Assembly (NCBI GenBank): GCA_045598105.1
Contig: JAZLLK010000087.1
Span: 12,872 to 76,871, forward strand
Direction: 5' to 3'
DNA length: 64,000 nt
Origin: UBA1205 sp045598105
Lineage (GTDB): Bacteria > Bacteroidota > Bacteroidia > Bacteroidales > WCHB1-69
Part shown: positions 1 to 8,615 of the stretch, piece after piece
How the letters are laid out: each line of letters starts with the position of its first letter
How positions within the stretch are numbered: position 1 is the first letter of the stretch
Notes under the pieces: model-generated
Seen by the model: the letters and a program-made list of their open reading frames with translations, nothing else
The model's database searches: none
What the model was told of the DNA's origin: nothing
Position numbers and translations under genes: made by a program

Positions 1-186
1 AATTTGGACGAAATGAAGAAAATATTTGACGTAACCGGTGGCACCGAACTGAGAAAACGCATAGAACAATATTCCGAAGAAAAAGCTAAAGAGCTTAATA
101 TAAGTACTACACGTGAAGAAAATAAAAAATACAGCGACTATTTGATGAACACCATGACCCAAAACAATAACCAACATTGTAAATAA
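1..186 (+). CDS. HdrC-like protein, C-terminal fragment (partial)
   Basis: The reading frame is open to the left edge of the window, so only the last ~60 residues are present; the TTG at 4 is probably internal rather than a start. The fragment contains MKKIFDVTGGTELRKRIE followed by a charged, helical tail, which resembles the C-terminal end of heterodisulfide-reductase subunit C proteins. No cysteines remain in view, so the two expected 4Fe-4S motifs would lie upstream. It ends 5 bp before the HdrB-like gene and is clearly part of the same operon. The assignment rests on context plus the tail; any other small iron-sulfur protein preceding HdrB is possible. Confidence 0.5.
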   Translation, partial: NLDEMKKIFDVTGGTELRKRIEQYSEEKAKELNISTTREENKKYSDYLMNTMTQNNNQHCK

Positions 187-191
187 TAATT

Positions 192-1253
192 ATGGAACAT
201 AAAAAACGTTTTTGGAACGAATATCAAAAGGACATAGCTGACGATCACTATTTTTTTGCCCGCAGTTGCATACGTCAAAGTTTTAACCCCGGTGCCGAAG
301 CCATGTTTTTAACCATGCTGAAAAACGACTTACATAAAGATATTATAGATGATGCTAATCAACATACCTGCACCGGTATAGGCTACCATTCCGACGTGGT
401 TCCCTTTTACACTACCGCTACCATTATGGCTCGCCTGTTCTCACTCATGACCGAATTAGGCTATAAAAATTACGTTCCGTCATGTGTTACCTCCTTTGGC
501 TTATACGTGGAAGTGCTGGAAACATGGAAAAACGAACCCGAAACTTTGGAAAAAACAAGGGAATACCTGTACCAAGCCTGCAAACGGGAATTTGAAGTAC
601 CTGAAAATATAGCTCACGCATCAGATATTATATATAAATTTCGTAATGAGCTAAAAGCTAAAATGAAATATCAGCTTATTAACAAAAAAACAGGAAAACC
701 CCTTAGAGGTGTAGAACATGTGGGCTGCCACTATGCTAAAGTATTTCCTTCCTTTGGTGAAGGTGGTGCCGAATTTCCTTATGTATTGGCAGGCCTTATA
801 GAAGCATGGGGAGGCGAAGTAATAGACTACCCTGAACGCCGCCACTGCTGCGGATTCGGCTTTAGAAACTATCTGGTTCAATCTAACCGCGGCTATTCTA
901 TTAATAATACCCATAAAAAACTGGAATCTATGGAACCTTATCATCCTGATTTTATACTTACCAATTGCCCGGGATGTAACATGTTTATAGACCGTTGGCA
1001 ATACACCATAGCCGAAATGGAACACAAAACATATGATACGGAAGGTAAAGGTATACCTGTGCTTTCACATGAAGAACTGGCTGCCCTGCTCATGGGCTAC
1101 GACCCATGGAAAATAGGCTTACAACTGCATCAGGTACAATGTGAATCTTTAATGGACAAAATAGGAATAGAATATAATCCGGCTGAAAAATATGCCGATA
1201 GCAAAGGTAATTTGCTTACACCTCCCGAAAAACCTGATTTTTTAAAAATTTAA
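192..1253 (+). CDS. HdrB-like CCG-domain iron-sulfur protein
   Basis: A 353-residue cysteine-rich protein of the heterodisulfide reductase subunit B / CCG-domain family. The C-terminal CCG module is complete: Cys179, the Cys219-Cys220 pair and Cys259-x2-Cys262. In HdrB such cysteines hold a noncubane 4Fe-4S cluster that handles disulfide or thiol chemistry. The N-terminal module is degenerate, with only scattered cysteines near residues 60 and 98. In methanogens HdrB reduces the CoM-S-S-CoB disulfide; bacterial homologues have mostly unknown substrates. It sits between an HdrC-like fragment and an HdrA-like flavoprotein with 5- and 16-bp gaps, so it is probably a cytosolic subunit of one complex. 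The family call is firm; the substrate is not known. Confidence 0.85.
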   Translation: MEHKKRFWNEYQKDIADDHYFFARSCIRQSFNPGAEAMFLTMLKNDLHKDIIDDANQHTCTGIGYHSDVVPFYTTATIMARLFSLMTELGYKNYVPSCVTSFGLYVEVLETWKNEPETLEKTREYLYQACKREFEVPENIAHASDIIYKFRNELKAKMKYQLINKKTGKPLRGVEHVGCHYAKVFPSFGEGGAEFPYVLAGLIEAWGGEVIDYPERRHCCGFGFRNYLVQSNRGYSINNTHKKLESMEPYHPDFILTNCPGCNMFIDRWQYTIAEMEHKTYDTEGKGIPVLSHEELAALLMGYDPWKIGLQLHQVQCESLMDKIGIEYNPAEKYADSKGNLLTPPEKPDFLKI

Positions 1254-1269
1254 CTTTTAAGCAAAGAAT

Positions 1270-2292
1270 ATGAACAATATAGACGTTATCATAATAGGCG
1301 GCGGTCCTGCCGGTATTCAAGCTGCCATCCGCTTGGGACAATTCACCTGTAAAACCCTCATTATAGAAAAAGAAAACACCATAGGCGGTAAACTTACCCA
1401 ATGGGATAAGCTGTTTCCTGATTTTTATTCGGCAGAAGAACTTTTACAACATTTAAGTGCCCGGCTGAATGAAAATGTAAGTATTATTACCTCCCAAGCC
1501 GTTACTGATATTAATCATACTGATAACATATGGACAGTTACCACTGCCAATAACTCCTCTTATACAGCTAAAGCTGTATTGCTGGCCAGTGGCTATGACT
1601 TTTTTGACGCTAAACGAAAAGAAGAATTTGGTTATGGCATATACCCTAATGTAATTACCTCTGTAGAACTGGAAGCCATGATAAAAAATGGCAACATACA
1701 TACTCTGGATGGTCGTACACCACAAAGAATAGCTTATTTACAATGTGTGGGATCACGTGACGAAAAAGTAGGCAACCACTACTGCTCTATTAACTGCTGT
1801 ATATGTGCCGTAAAACAAAGCATAGAAGTACGGGAACTCCTACCTGAAGTAGAACAATACTGCTTTTATATGGATTTACGTATGGCAGGCCAACATTATG
1901 AAGAACTCTATAGAAAAGCACAAGAAAAATACAATGTACAATTTATACGCGGGCGCGTATCGGAAGCTGCTGCCACTATAGACCATCGTATACAAATAAA
2001 AGCAGAAAATACCCTGCTTTCTACTCCATTAAAACTTACGGTGGATCTGTTTGTACTTATGATAGGTATGGAAGCCGGCCACACTACACGCTACATAAGC
2101 CAAAAATTCAACATTAATAATAACTACGGATTTTTGCAAAGCAAACAACGTTATTACAATGATAATGAAACCGAATTGGAAGGCCTGTTTTTAGCAGGTA
2201 CCTGCAAACGTCCCATGACTATTCCCAAGTCACTCAAAGATGGTGATGCAGCCGCCAATGCCGTGTTTACTTATATTCAAAACATAAAATAA
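1270..2292 (+). CDS. HdrA-like FAD flavoprotein
   Basis: A 340-residue flavoprotein related to HdrA and QmoA. A dinucleotide-binding GGGPAG motif lies at residues 10-15, and an HdrA-type cysteine cluster (Cys159, Cys172, Cys176, Cys177, Cys179) lies mid-protein after the phrase LQCVGSRDE. The C-terminal FAD-binding segment ends LAGTCKRPMTIPKSLKDG. It is much shorter than methanogen HdrA (about 650 residues) and lacks the extra ferredoxin domains, so it is closer in size to QmoA. In known relatives the FAD can bifurcate electrons; whether this short form does is not shown. Its stop codon overlaps the next start by one base, implying translational coupling with the HdrC-like subunit. Confidence 0.85.
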   Translation: MNNIDVIIIGGGPAGIQAAIRLGQFTCKTLIIEKENTIGGKLTQWDKLFPDFYSAEELLQHLSARLNENVSIITSQAVTDINHTDNIWTVTTANNSSYTAKAVLLASGYDFFDAKRKEEFGYGIYPNVITSVELEAMIKNGNIHTLDGRTPQRIAYLQCVGSRDEKVGNHYCSINCCICAVKQSIEVRELLPEVEQYCFYMDLRMAGQHYEELYRKAQEKYNVQFIRGRVSEAAATIDHRIQIKAENTLLSTPLKLTVDLFVLMIGMEAGHTTRYISQKFNINNNYGFLQSKQRYYNDNETELEGLFLAGTCKRPMTIPKSLKDGDAAANAVFTYIQNIK

Positions 2293-2636
2293 TGAAAGAT
2301 TTTGGATTTAACTTATATAAAGGTCGTACTCTTGATTATGACAACTGCGATTTTTCACTAAAGAAAAATTTAGAACAACAGGTTCCGTCATATAAACGCT
2401 GTATAGGTTGTGGCGCCTGCGCCTCATCATGCTCTGCCGCCAAATTCACTAACTTCAGCATAGTAAAATGTAATATGCTTTTTCGCAATGCCAAATATGA
2501 TGACTTAAAACAGGAACTTGACAAATGTATGCTATGCGGAAAATGCACTATAATATGCCCCAGAGGTGTAAATATACGCCGTATGATATTAGAAATGAGA
2601 AATTTAATAGAAAAACACACACATAATAATGAATAA
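2292..2636 (+). CDS. HdrC-like 2[4Fe-4S] protein
   Basis: A 114-residue ferredoxin-like protein with two classic cluster motifs: Cys37-x2-Cys40-x2-Cys43-x3-Cys47 and Cys79-x2-Cys82-x2-Cys85-x3-Cys89, the second followed by PRGVNIRRMI. This is the layout of HdrC, which wires electrons between HdrA and HdrB or HdrD. The start overlaps the hdrA-like stop by one base and the end overlaps the next gene by 8 bp. The operon therefore has two HdrC-like genes (the other is the fragment at the left edge), suggesting one serves the soluble HdrB and the other the membrane HdrD-like partner. That division of labour is inference. Confidence 0.85.
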   Translation: MKDFGFNLYKGRTLDYDNCDFSLKKNLEQQVPSYKRCIGCGACASSCSAAKFTNFSIVKCNMLFRNAKYDDLKQELDKCMLCGKCTIICPRGVNIRRMILEMRNLIEKHTHNNE

Positions 2637-4398
2637 TTATCATCCGTTTGTTCTTCCTTTTTTTATAGGAACTATTATACTATTTGCTATTCTTATAGGT
2701 CTTTTTGCAAAATGGCTTATACAAATGGACAAACACCAACAAAAAACTGCTCTTAAAAATATTATCAGTTTTAAAACCATTAAAGCTATATGGGAAGCTA
2801 TAAGAGAATGCTTATTCCATAGAAATATATTCCGTACTAATCCCGTATTAGGCTATATGCACCTTAGCTTTGCCTTTGGCTGGTTTTTACTAATAGTAAT
2901 AGGTAAAATAGAAACCACCTTCTATAGCCGTACATTTTTTGATGAATTTTGGCTGGCCATATTCTTCCGCTACTTTGAAGATACTTCCATAAGTTTTACT
3001 GCCAGCCACTTACTTACTACCATAATGGATGCCTGCCTGCTTTTTGTATTATCAGGTGTGTGTATGGCTATAATTAAGCGTTTTTATTCCAAAATGTATG
3101 GTATGAAAAAAACTACCAAACACACCACTATTGATCGCATAGCCCTGGCTTCATTATGGTGTATATTTCCTTTTAGATTGCTGGCCGAAAGTATTACTGC
3201 AGGCATAAAACATAACGGAGGCTTTCTTACTCAAACATTGGGCAATGCCCTTAGTTTTTTACCATTAGAACAAATACAACTGCCCATGTGGTGGCTTTAC
3301 TCTATAGCCTTATGTACTTTTTTCATATTCATGCCTTTTACCCGTTATATGCATATATTTACCGAAGTACTTTTAATATTTTTGCGTAAATGGGGCGTTA
3401 CCGAAAATAATTACAAAACAGGTTATACTTCCATAGAAATGAATGCCTGCTCCCGCTGTGGAATTTGCTTGGACGTGTGTCCGCTTAATACCGAAGCAGG
3501 TATTAATAATGTACAATCGGTATATTTTATCAAAAATGCCCGCTATGGTACACTCACAAGCGATGTAGCCGATAACTGCCTTATGTGTGGTAGATGTTCT
3601 CAAGCTTGCCCTGTAGGACTGGAATCTACTAAAATAAGACAAATTATGCGTAAAAAAGAGCAATTTAATAACCATGATTATTATCAATATATACCTGAAA
3701 ATATAGCTGCTCATAATGAAGAAGTAATATATTTTGCCGGATGTATGTCACATATTACTACTTCCATTCCCATAGCTATGCAACATATATTTAAGGCAGC
3801 CAATGTAAAATACTGGTACATGGATGAACATGAAACCATGTGTTGCGGTCGTCCTCTTATGCAACAAGGACTTGATAAACAGGCTGAAATATTAAGAAAT
3901 AAAAATACCAAAGCTATTTTAGATTCAGGTATTGCTACTTTGGTTACTTCATGTCCTATTTGCTATAAATCATTTAAAGAAGAATATAACTTACCTATAA
4001 AGGTAATGCACCATACTCAATATATAGAACATCTTATAAAACAAGGAAAACTGAAAGTAAAAAAATCAGATATAAAGGTTACTTATCATGACCCCTGTGA
4101 ATTGGGAAGAGGATGTAATATATATGACGAACCACGTAATATATTGAATTCCGTATCACAATTAATGAGTGTGAAAATGGAAAAAGAAAACAGCTTGTGC
4201 TGCGGTTATAACCTGGCCAATACCAAACTGGAACTAAGTGAGCAAATGAAAATAAGAAACAATACTCTTAATAACCTTACACAACCTCATCCTGATACTG
4301 TAGTTACAGCCTGCCCTATGTGTAAAAGAGCACTGCAACACGGTACTTTAACTAATGTAAAAGATATAGCTGAAATAGTTACCGAACATATTTTATAA
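2629..4398 (+). CDS. Membrane HdrE/HdrD fusion, quinone-linked iron-sulfur oxidoreductase
   Basis: A 589-residue fusion. Residues ~1-250 hold about five membrane helices with histidines placed as in NarI/HdrE-type cytochrome b domains (for example His78, His127 and His242), probably ligating heme b. Two 4Fe-4S motifs follow (Cys274/277/280/284 and Cys317/320/323/327). Two CCG modules close the protein: Cys372, Cys405-406, Cys442, Cys445, then Cys490, Cys524-525, Cys562, Cys565. This matches HdrDE/DsrMK-like proteins that exchange electrons between menaquinone and a cytosolic partner. It overlaps the HdrC-like gene by 8 bp. I infer that it anchors the whole Hdr-like complex to the inner membrane. 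Direction of electron flow and substrate cannot be read from sequence. Confidence 0.85.
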   Translation: MNNYHPFVLPFFIGTIILFAILIGLFAKWLIQMDKHQQKTALKNIISFKTIKAIWEAIRECLFHRNIFRTNPVLGYMHLSFAFGWFLLIVIGKIETTFYSRTFFDEFWLAIFFRYFEDTSISFTASHLLTTIMDACLLFVLSGVCMAIIKRFYSKMYGMKKTTKHTTIDRIALASLWCIFPFRLLAESITAGIKHNGGFLTQTLGNALSFLPLEQIQLPMWWLYSIALCTFFIFMPFTRYMHIFTEVLLIFLRKWGVTENNYKTGYTSIEMNACSRCGICLDVCPLNTEAGINNVQSVYFIKNARYGTLTSDVADNCLMCGRCSQACPVGLESTKIRQIMRKKEQFNNHDYYQYIPENIAAHNEEVIYFAGCMSHITTSIPIAMQHIFKAANVKYWYMDEHETMCCGRPLMQQGLDKQAEILRNKNTKAILDSGIATLVTSCPICYKSFKEEYNLPIKVMHHTQYIEHLIKQGKLKVKKSDIKVTYHDPCELGRGCNIYDEPRNILNSVSQLMSVKMEKENSLCCGYNLANTKLELSEQMKIRNNTLNNLTQPHPDTVVTACPMCKRALQHGTLTNVKDIAEIVTEHIL

Positions 4399-4595
4399 TA
4401 CAAAATCATATAAATGAACCATTGTTAATAAATAAAAATAATAAAAATAATAAAACACTAAATTTCAATAACTTAAAAAAAATATTTAAAAGGCTTATTT
4501 ATAGATATATATATAAAAAAAAGGTTGCAAGTATTTTACTGTAAATATATTATAAATTATCAACATAGTAATGTTTATATCCGTTTTATAACATT

Positions 4596-4640
4596 TTAAA
4601 ACATGTTCAAAACTTAGTTTTGAACATGTTTTAATTTTTT
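4596..4640 (+). terminator. Terminator of the hdr-like operon
   Basis: A perfect 18-bp inverted repeat (4596-4613 with 4617-4634) with a 3-nt TTA loop, followed by six T residues. It lies about 200 bp beyond the last hdr-like stop. The long perfect stem is unusual for a simple terminator in so AT-rich a gap. Confidence 0.75.
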
Positions 4641-4800
4641 ATAAGCAAAATAATAAACAATTTTAAACTGTATAAATATCTATAACACTTATTAAAAAAA
4701 ACTTTTCAACTGTTTTAACATTGTTATATACTATCACACTCTTTAAAAAAAATGAAATAAACCTATAATAATAACGAACATAAAATCATAAAAAATATGC

Positions 4801-4808
4801 TACCTTTG
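4801..4808 (+). promoter_or_regulatory. Promoter -7 element of nadA (TACCTTTG)
   Basis: An exact match to the Bacteroidota consensus TAnnTTTG, 26 bp upstream of the nadA ATG. No clear -33 TTG is visible. Confidence 0.75.
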
Positions 4809-4834
4809 CAACACTAAAAAAAATACAAAAAAAT

Positions 4835-5749
4835 ATGAATTACAAAGAGCAGATATTAAAACTGAAAAAAGAACAAAATGCTGTAATATTGGCACATTAT
4901 TACACTACCGGTGAAGTGCAGGATATAGCTGATTGTTTAGGTGATAGCCTTGCTTTGGCTCAATATGCACAGCAGACGCATGCTAATAAAATTATATTTG
5001 CCGGAGTTTATTTTATGGCCGAAACGGCCAAAATATTGAATCCTACTAAGCAGGTTTTAATACCGGATGTAAAAGCATCATGCTCATTGGCCGATAGTTG
5101 TAAAGTAGAAGATTTTAAATTATTTAAAAGTCTTTATCCTGACTATAAGGTTATTACATATGTAAATTGTAGTGCAGAAATTAAAACTTTATCTGATGTG
5201 GTGTGTACATCAGGTAATGCAGTAAAAATAGTGGAAAGCTTTCCTAAAAACGAAAAACTGATATTTGCTCCTGATAGAAATTTAGGTAATTATATAAATA
5301 AACTTACCGGCAGAAACATGCTTTTGTGGGACGGAGCCTGTCATGTTCATGATGCCATAATGGCTATAGATGTTATAAGATTAAAAGCGCAATACCCTAA
5401 TGCTAAATTTATAGCTCATCCCGAATGTAAGTACACTATTCTTCAATATGCCGATTTTATAGGTTCTACTACCCAGCTTTTATCATATATACAGCATAAT
5501 GAAGCTGATACATTTATAGTAGGAACCGAAACAGGAATACTACATAAAATGAAAGAAACATGTCCAAATAAACATTTTATAATCTTATCAGCATGTAACA
5601 AATGCGGTAATGATTGTAATTACATGAAACTTAATTCATTGGAAAATATTTATAAGTGTTTGATTTCTTCGGAAAATGAGGTAAATTTAAGTGATGAAAT
5701 AATAAAAAAAGCCAAAACTTCCATATTAAGAATGTTTGATCTTTCGTAA
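4835..5749 (+). CDS. nadA: Quinolinate synthase A
   Basis: A 304-residue NadA. It condenses iminoaspartate (from L-aspartate oxidase) with dihydroxyacetone phosphate to give quinolinate for NAD synthesis, using a 4Fe-4S cluster. The N-terminal motif ILAHYYTTGEVQDIAD is intact, and the three cluster cysteines sit where expected: Cys83 (KASCSLAD), Cys169 (DGACHVHD) and Cys254 (LSACNKCGNDCNYMKLN). The length is typical of the short bacterial form. The partner genes nadB and nadC are not in the window, so the pathway is split. It is monocistronic, with its own promoter upstream and a bidirectional hairpin downstream shared with comM. Confidence 0.95.
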   Translation: MNYKEQILKLKKEQNAVILAHYYTTGEVQDIADCLGDSLALAQYAQQTHANKIIFAGVYFMAETAKILNPTKQVLIPDVKASCSLADSCKVEDFKLFKSLYPDYKVITYVNCSAEIKTLSDVVCTSGNAVKIVESFPKNEKLIFAPDRNLGNYINKLTGRNMLLWDGACHVHDAIMAIDVIRLKAQYPNAKFIAHPECKYTILQYADFIGSTTQLLSYIQHNEADTFIVGTETGILHKMKETCPNKHFIILSACNKCGNDCNYMKLNSLENIYKCLISSENEVNLSDEIIKKAKTSILRMFDLS

Positions 5750-5911
5750 TGTAGTCAAATATGTTAATTTAGTAAAGCACAAGTAAAAGTAATAAATTAT
5801 TATATATAAAATATTTTATTTTTTTTTACTTGAAAAAAATAAAAATATATAAATTTGTAAAGTAATATGTTTGCTATATATGTAAAAAATTATAAGCATA
5901 GCAGTATTTTA

Positions 5912-5949
5912 TTTGTTTCTGCCTTACATAGGCAGAAACAAAATTTTTT
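5912..5949. terminator. Bidirectional terminator between nadA and comM
   Basis: A perfect 12-bp stem (5912-5923 with 5931-5942), 7-nt loop TTACATA, then six T residues on the plus strand and A residues before the stem. It lies between two convergent genes and can serve both. Confidence 0.8.
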
Positions 5950-5980
5950 GTGATGTAAATATAAATATTTATGTTAATGT

Positions 5981-7519
5981 TTATTTACCCCAATTTTCCC
6001 TGTCAAGGCTTCTAAAATTAATAGCTTCACTCAAATGTTTGACATATATATTTTCACTATTATCTAAATCGGCAATAGTACGGCTTACTTTAAGTATTCT
6101 GTCATAAGCTCTTGCAGAAAGACCTAATGTTTTCATAGCTGTTTTAAGTCTGTTAGTACTTTCTTCATCTAATTGGCAAAATTTATTTACCAGTTTGGTA
6201 TTCATTTGAGCATTACAATATATGCCTTCCACTTCTTTAAATCTTTCTATTTGAATTTTACGGGCTTGCATTACTCTTTCTCTTATAACGGCACTTTTTT
6301 CTCCTTTTCTTTTTTCGGAAAGTTGATTAAAGTTTACAGGTATTACTTCTACATGTAAATCTATTCTGTCCATAAGAGGACCTGATATTTTATTCAAATA
6401 TCGTTGTACTGTACCGCTTTGACAGGTACAATCTATAGTAGGATGATTGTAATATCCGCAGGGACAGGGGTTCATGGCAGCTATAAACATAAATGAAGTA
6501 GGGTATTCTACGCTCATTTTAGAGCGGGAAATAGTTACCACCCTGTCTTCTAAAGGCTGTCGCATTACTTCCAGCACCGAACGTTTAAATTCGGGCAATT
6601 CATCCAAAAACAGTACGCCGTTATGTGCCAATGAAATTTCACCCGGCTGAGGATTACTTCCACCACCTACTAAGGCTACATCAGATATGGTATGATGAGG
6701 TGCTCTAAATGGCCTTACCGTAATAAGTGAAGTATTTTTAGATATTTTTCCGGCTACGGAGTGTATTTTGGTAGTTTCTAACGATTCATGTAAGGTAAGA
6801 GGGGGTAATATAGATGGTATTCGCTTTGCCAACATGGTTTTGCCGCTTCCCGGAGGACCTATAAGTATGGCATTGTGGCCGCCTGCAGCAGCTATTTCCA
6901 AGGCTCTCTTAGTGTTTTCCTGCCCTTTTACGTCTTCAAAATCATATTCATATTCATTCACGGAGTTATAGAATTCTTCTCTGGTATTTACCACGGTTTC
7001 GGTAAGAGGCTTGTTGTCATTAAAAAAATCTATTACTTCTTTTATATTATCTACTCCATACACTTTCAAATCATTCACTATAGCGGCTTCTTTGGCGTTT
7101 TCTTTAGGTAATATAATGCCTTTAAATCCTTTAGCCCGTGATTCTATGGCTATGGGGAGTGCACCTTTTATGGGTTTAAGACATCCGTCAAGTGACAATT
7201 CACCCATAATTATGTATTCACTCAGGTGAGGAGCTTTTATTTGTTCCGATGCTACCAGTATACCTATAGCAATAGTTAAATCATAAGCCGATCCTTCTTT
7301 ACGAATATCGGCAGGTGCCATGTTAACAATTATTTTTTTACCGGGAATGCGGTACCCGAAATATTTAAGTGCCGAATCAATACGTTGTTCACTTTCTTTT
7401 ACGGCGCTATCAGGTAAACCCACTAAGTAGAAATTAACTCCGGCATCTACGTTTACTTCCACTGTGATAGTGGTAGCATTAATGCCGTAAATACAGCTTC
7501 CATAAGTCTTTGCAATCAT
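5981..7519 (-). CDS. comM: ComM/YifB family AAA+ Mg-chelatase-like ATPase
   Basis: A 512-residue member of the ComM (YifB) family. The N-terminal Lon-substrate-like domain starts MIAKTYGSCIYGI and includes the segment VGLPDSAVKESEQRI. The AAA+ core has Walker A GPPGSGKT at residues 221-228 and Walker B GVLFLDELPEF, and a Mg-chelatase-type C-terminal domain carries the FIAAMNPCPCGYY segment. In Vibrio and Haemophilus, ComM is a hexameric helicase promoting branch migration of incoming DNA during natural transformation, but the gene is also widespread in bacteria not known to be competent. It faces nadA and is divergent from the RsbW-like gene, each with its own TACCTTTG element. Confidence 0.93.
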   Translation of the reverse strand: MIAKTYGSCIYGINATTITVEVNVDAGVNFYLVGLPDSAVKESEQRIDSALKYFGYRIPGKKIIVNMAPADIRKEGSAYDLTIAIGILVASEQIKAPHLSEYIIMGELSLDGCLKPIKGALPIAIESRAKGFKGIILPKENAKEAAIVNDLKVYGVDNIKEVIDFFNDNKPLTETVVNTREEFYNSVNEYEYDFEDVKGQENTKRALEIAAAGGHNAILIGPPGSGKTMLAKRIPSILPPLTLHESLETTKIHSVAGKISKNTSLITVRPFRAPHHTISDVALVGGGSNPQPGEISLAHNGVLFLDELPEFKRSVLEVMRQPLEDRVVTISRSKMSVEYPTSFMFIAAMNPCPCGYYNHPTIDCTCQSGTVQRYLNKISGPLMDRIDLHVEVIPVNFNQLSEKRKGEKSAVIRERVMQARKIQIERFKEVEGIYCNAQMNTKLVNKFCQLDEESTNRLKTAMKTLGLSARAYDRILKVSRTIADLDNSENIYVKHLSEAINFRSLDRENWGK

Positions 7520-7548
7520 TTTTTAATAAGTTTGATAAATTAATAGTG

Positions 7549-7556
7549 CAAAGGTA
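7549..7556 (-). promoter_or_regulatory. Promoter -7 element of comM (TACCTTTG)
   Basis: A consensus -7 box on the minus strand, 29 bp before the comM start. It is part of a divergent promoter region with the RsbW-like gene. Confidence 0.75.
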
Positions 7557-7634
7557 CAATCTTTTTTTGTTACATAGATAATATTACGGAAAATAATTTT
7601 AGGCTAATATGAGTAATATATCAAATAAAATGAT

Positions 7635-7642
7635 TACCTTTG
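7635..7642 (+). promoter_or_regulatory. Promoter -7 element of the rsbW-like/ybeY operon (TACCTTTG)
   Basis: An exact consensus -7 box 38 bp upstream of the ATG at 7681. Confidence 0.75.
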
Positions 7643-7680
7643 TAAATTATTATATATACATTAGGCAAAATAGGTAAAAT

Positions 7681-8139
7681 ATGTTTTTTTCAAAAGTTAT
7701 ATTAAAGTCAACTTCAGGTCAAATAACTGAGTTAGAAAAGTTTATTGATAGCATTATGCATAACTATAGTATAGAGGAGCAGTATAGAGGAGTTATAACG
7801 GTTCCATTAGTAGAGAGTGTAAAAAATGCCATAAGTCATGGTAATGGCAATGATGCTTCTAAGCGGGTAACAGTAGCTATGCAGGTGCATAATTCCAAAT
7901 TGAAGTTTTCAGTGGAAGATGAAGGTAAAGGTTTTGATTATGAATTGGAAATGCATAAAAATATAGCTGAAAAAACGGGAAGAGGATTAAATAAAGTAGA
8001 GTTATTGGCTCAAAATGTAAGTTTTGAAAAAAACGGAGCTTGTATAACGTATAGTGTGGATGTACCTTTTAAGGTAATGATGCCGCAACGCACATTGAGC
8101 AAAGCACACTCTAATATATCAGTAGAACAATATATATAG
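7681..8139 (+). CDS. RsbW/SpoIIAB-like anti-sigma-type ATP-binding protein
   Basis: A 152-residue GHKL-fold ATPase. The N-box is VESVKNAISHGNGND (residues ~45-58), the G1 box is VEDEGKGFD, and a short GRGLNK follows as G2. The protein is only the ATPase domain, as in serine kinase anti-sigma factors such as RsbW. In Firmicutes RsbW binds a sigma factor and phosphorylates an anti-sigma antagonist; in Bacteroidota the single-domain homologues often stand next to ybeY and mnmG with no known sigma partner. No STAS-domain partner or sigma factor gene is nearby. The start is only 4 bp before ybeY's at the far end, so the two are co-transcribed. Confidence 0.8.
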   Translation: MFFSKVILKSTSGQITELEKFIDSIMHNYSIEEQYRGVITVPLVESVKNAISHGNGNDASKRVTVAMQVHNSKLKFSVEDEGKGFDYELEMHKNIAEKTGRGLNKVELLAQNVSFEKNGACITYSVDVPFKVMMPQRTLSKAHSNISVEQYI

Positions 8140-8143
8140 TATA

Positions 8144-8569
8144 ATGAAGTCCATATATTTTTATAATGAAGATACAGTTTTTGAATTAAAAAACAAAACC
8201 AAAATAAGAAGTTTACTTCAAATTATGGCTCAGGAAGAAAAAAAGAATATAGGTCAACTGACCTATATTTTTTGTTCTGATGAGTATTTGTTACACATGA
8301 ATCAGCAGTATTTACAGCATGATTACTTAACCGATGTAATCACATTTGATTACACGGTAAAAAATGAAATATCCGGAGATGTTTTTATATCCGTTGATAG
8401 AGTAAAAGATAATGCTAAAATATATCATCAAAAGTTTTTTGACGAAACATTAAGGGTAATATGTCACGGAACTTTGCATTTGTGTGGATACAAGGATAAA
8501 TCCGAAAAAGACGAAAAACTGATGCGAAAGAAAGAAAATTATTACCTTGAAAAGTATTTAAGTATTTAA
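8144..8569 (+). CDS. ybeY: Endoribonuclease YbeY
   Basis: A 141-residue YbeY, a metal-dependent RNase involved in 16S rRNA 3'-end maturation and ribosome quality control. The motif reads CHGTLHLCGYKDKSEKDEK: the first two zinc-binding histidines of the H-x3-H-x5-H signature are present, but the third is replaced by lysine/aspartate. As far as I recall, this replacement is usual in Bacteroidota YbeY proteins, so I do not read it as inactivation. The gene lies 4 bp after the RsbW-like gene and 19 bp before the upstream ATG of mnmG, so the three form one transcription unit. Confidence 0.9.
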   Translation: MKSIYFYNEDTVFELKNKTKIRSLLQIMAQEEKKNIGQLTYIFCSDEYLLHMNQQYLQHDYLTDVITFDYTVKNEISGDVFISVDRVKDNAKIYHQKFFDETLRVICHGTLHLCGYKDKSEKDEKLMRKKENYYLEKYLSI

Positions 8570-8589
8570 ATATCAGTATTTAATATTAA

Positions 8590-8605
8590 TGTTTCACGTG
8601 GAACA
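8590..8605. promoter_or_regulatory. parS-like centromere site, left copy
   Basis: The 16-mer TGTTTCACGTGGAACA is a one-base variant of the ParB-binding consensus TGTTTCACGTGAAACA and is close to perfectly palindromic around CACGTG. It sits directly before mnmG. If the upstream ATG were used, the site would be translated as MFHVEH; the standard MnmG N-terminus starts after it. Confidence 0.75.
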
Positions 8606-8615
8606 TATACAAAAA

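Larger units (their letters stand above)
4399..4834. other. 436-bp AT-rich intergenic gap
   Basis: Apart from the hdr-operon terminator (4596-4634) and the nadA -7 element (4801-4808), I see no open frame, RNA-like helix or repeat here. The base composition is extremely AT-rich with many A and T runs. Confidence 0.7.

Noticed and set aside
8144..8569. YbeY inactivated by loss of the third histidine
   Set aside because: The replacement appears to be usual in Bacteroidota as far as I recall, and the rest of the protein is intact.
8589..8615. Start of mnmG at the upstream ATG, giving MFHVEHIQK
   Set aside because: These codons are the parS-like site read as protein. The normal MnmG N-terminus starts at 8616.
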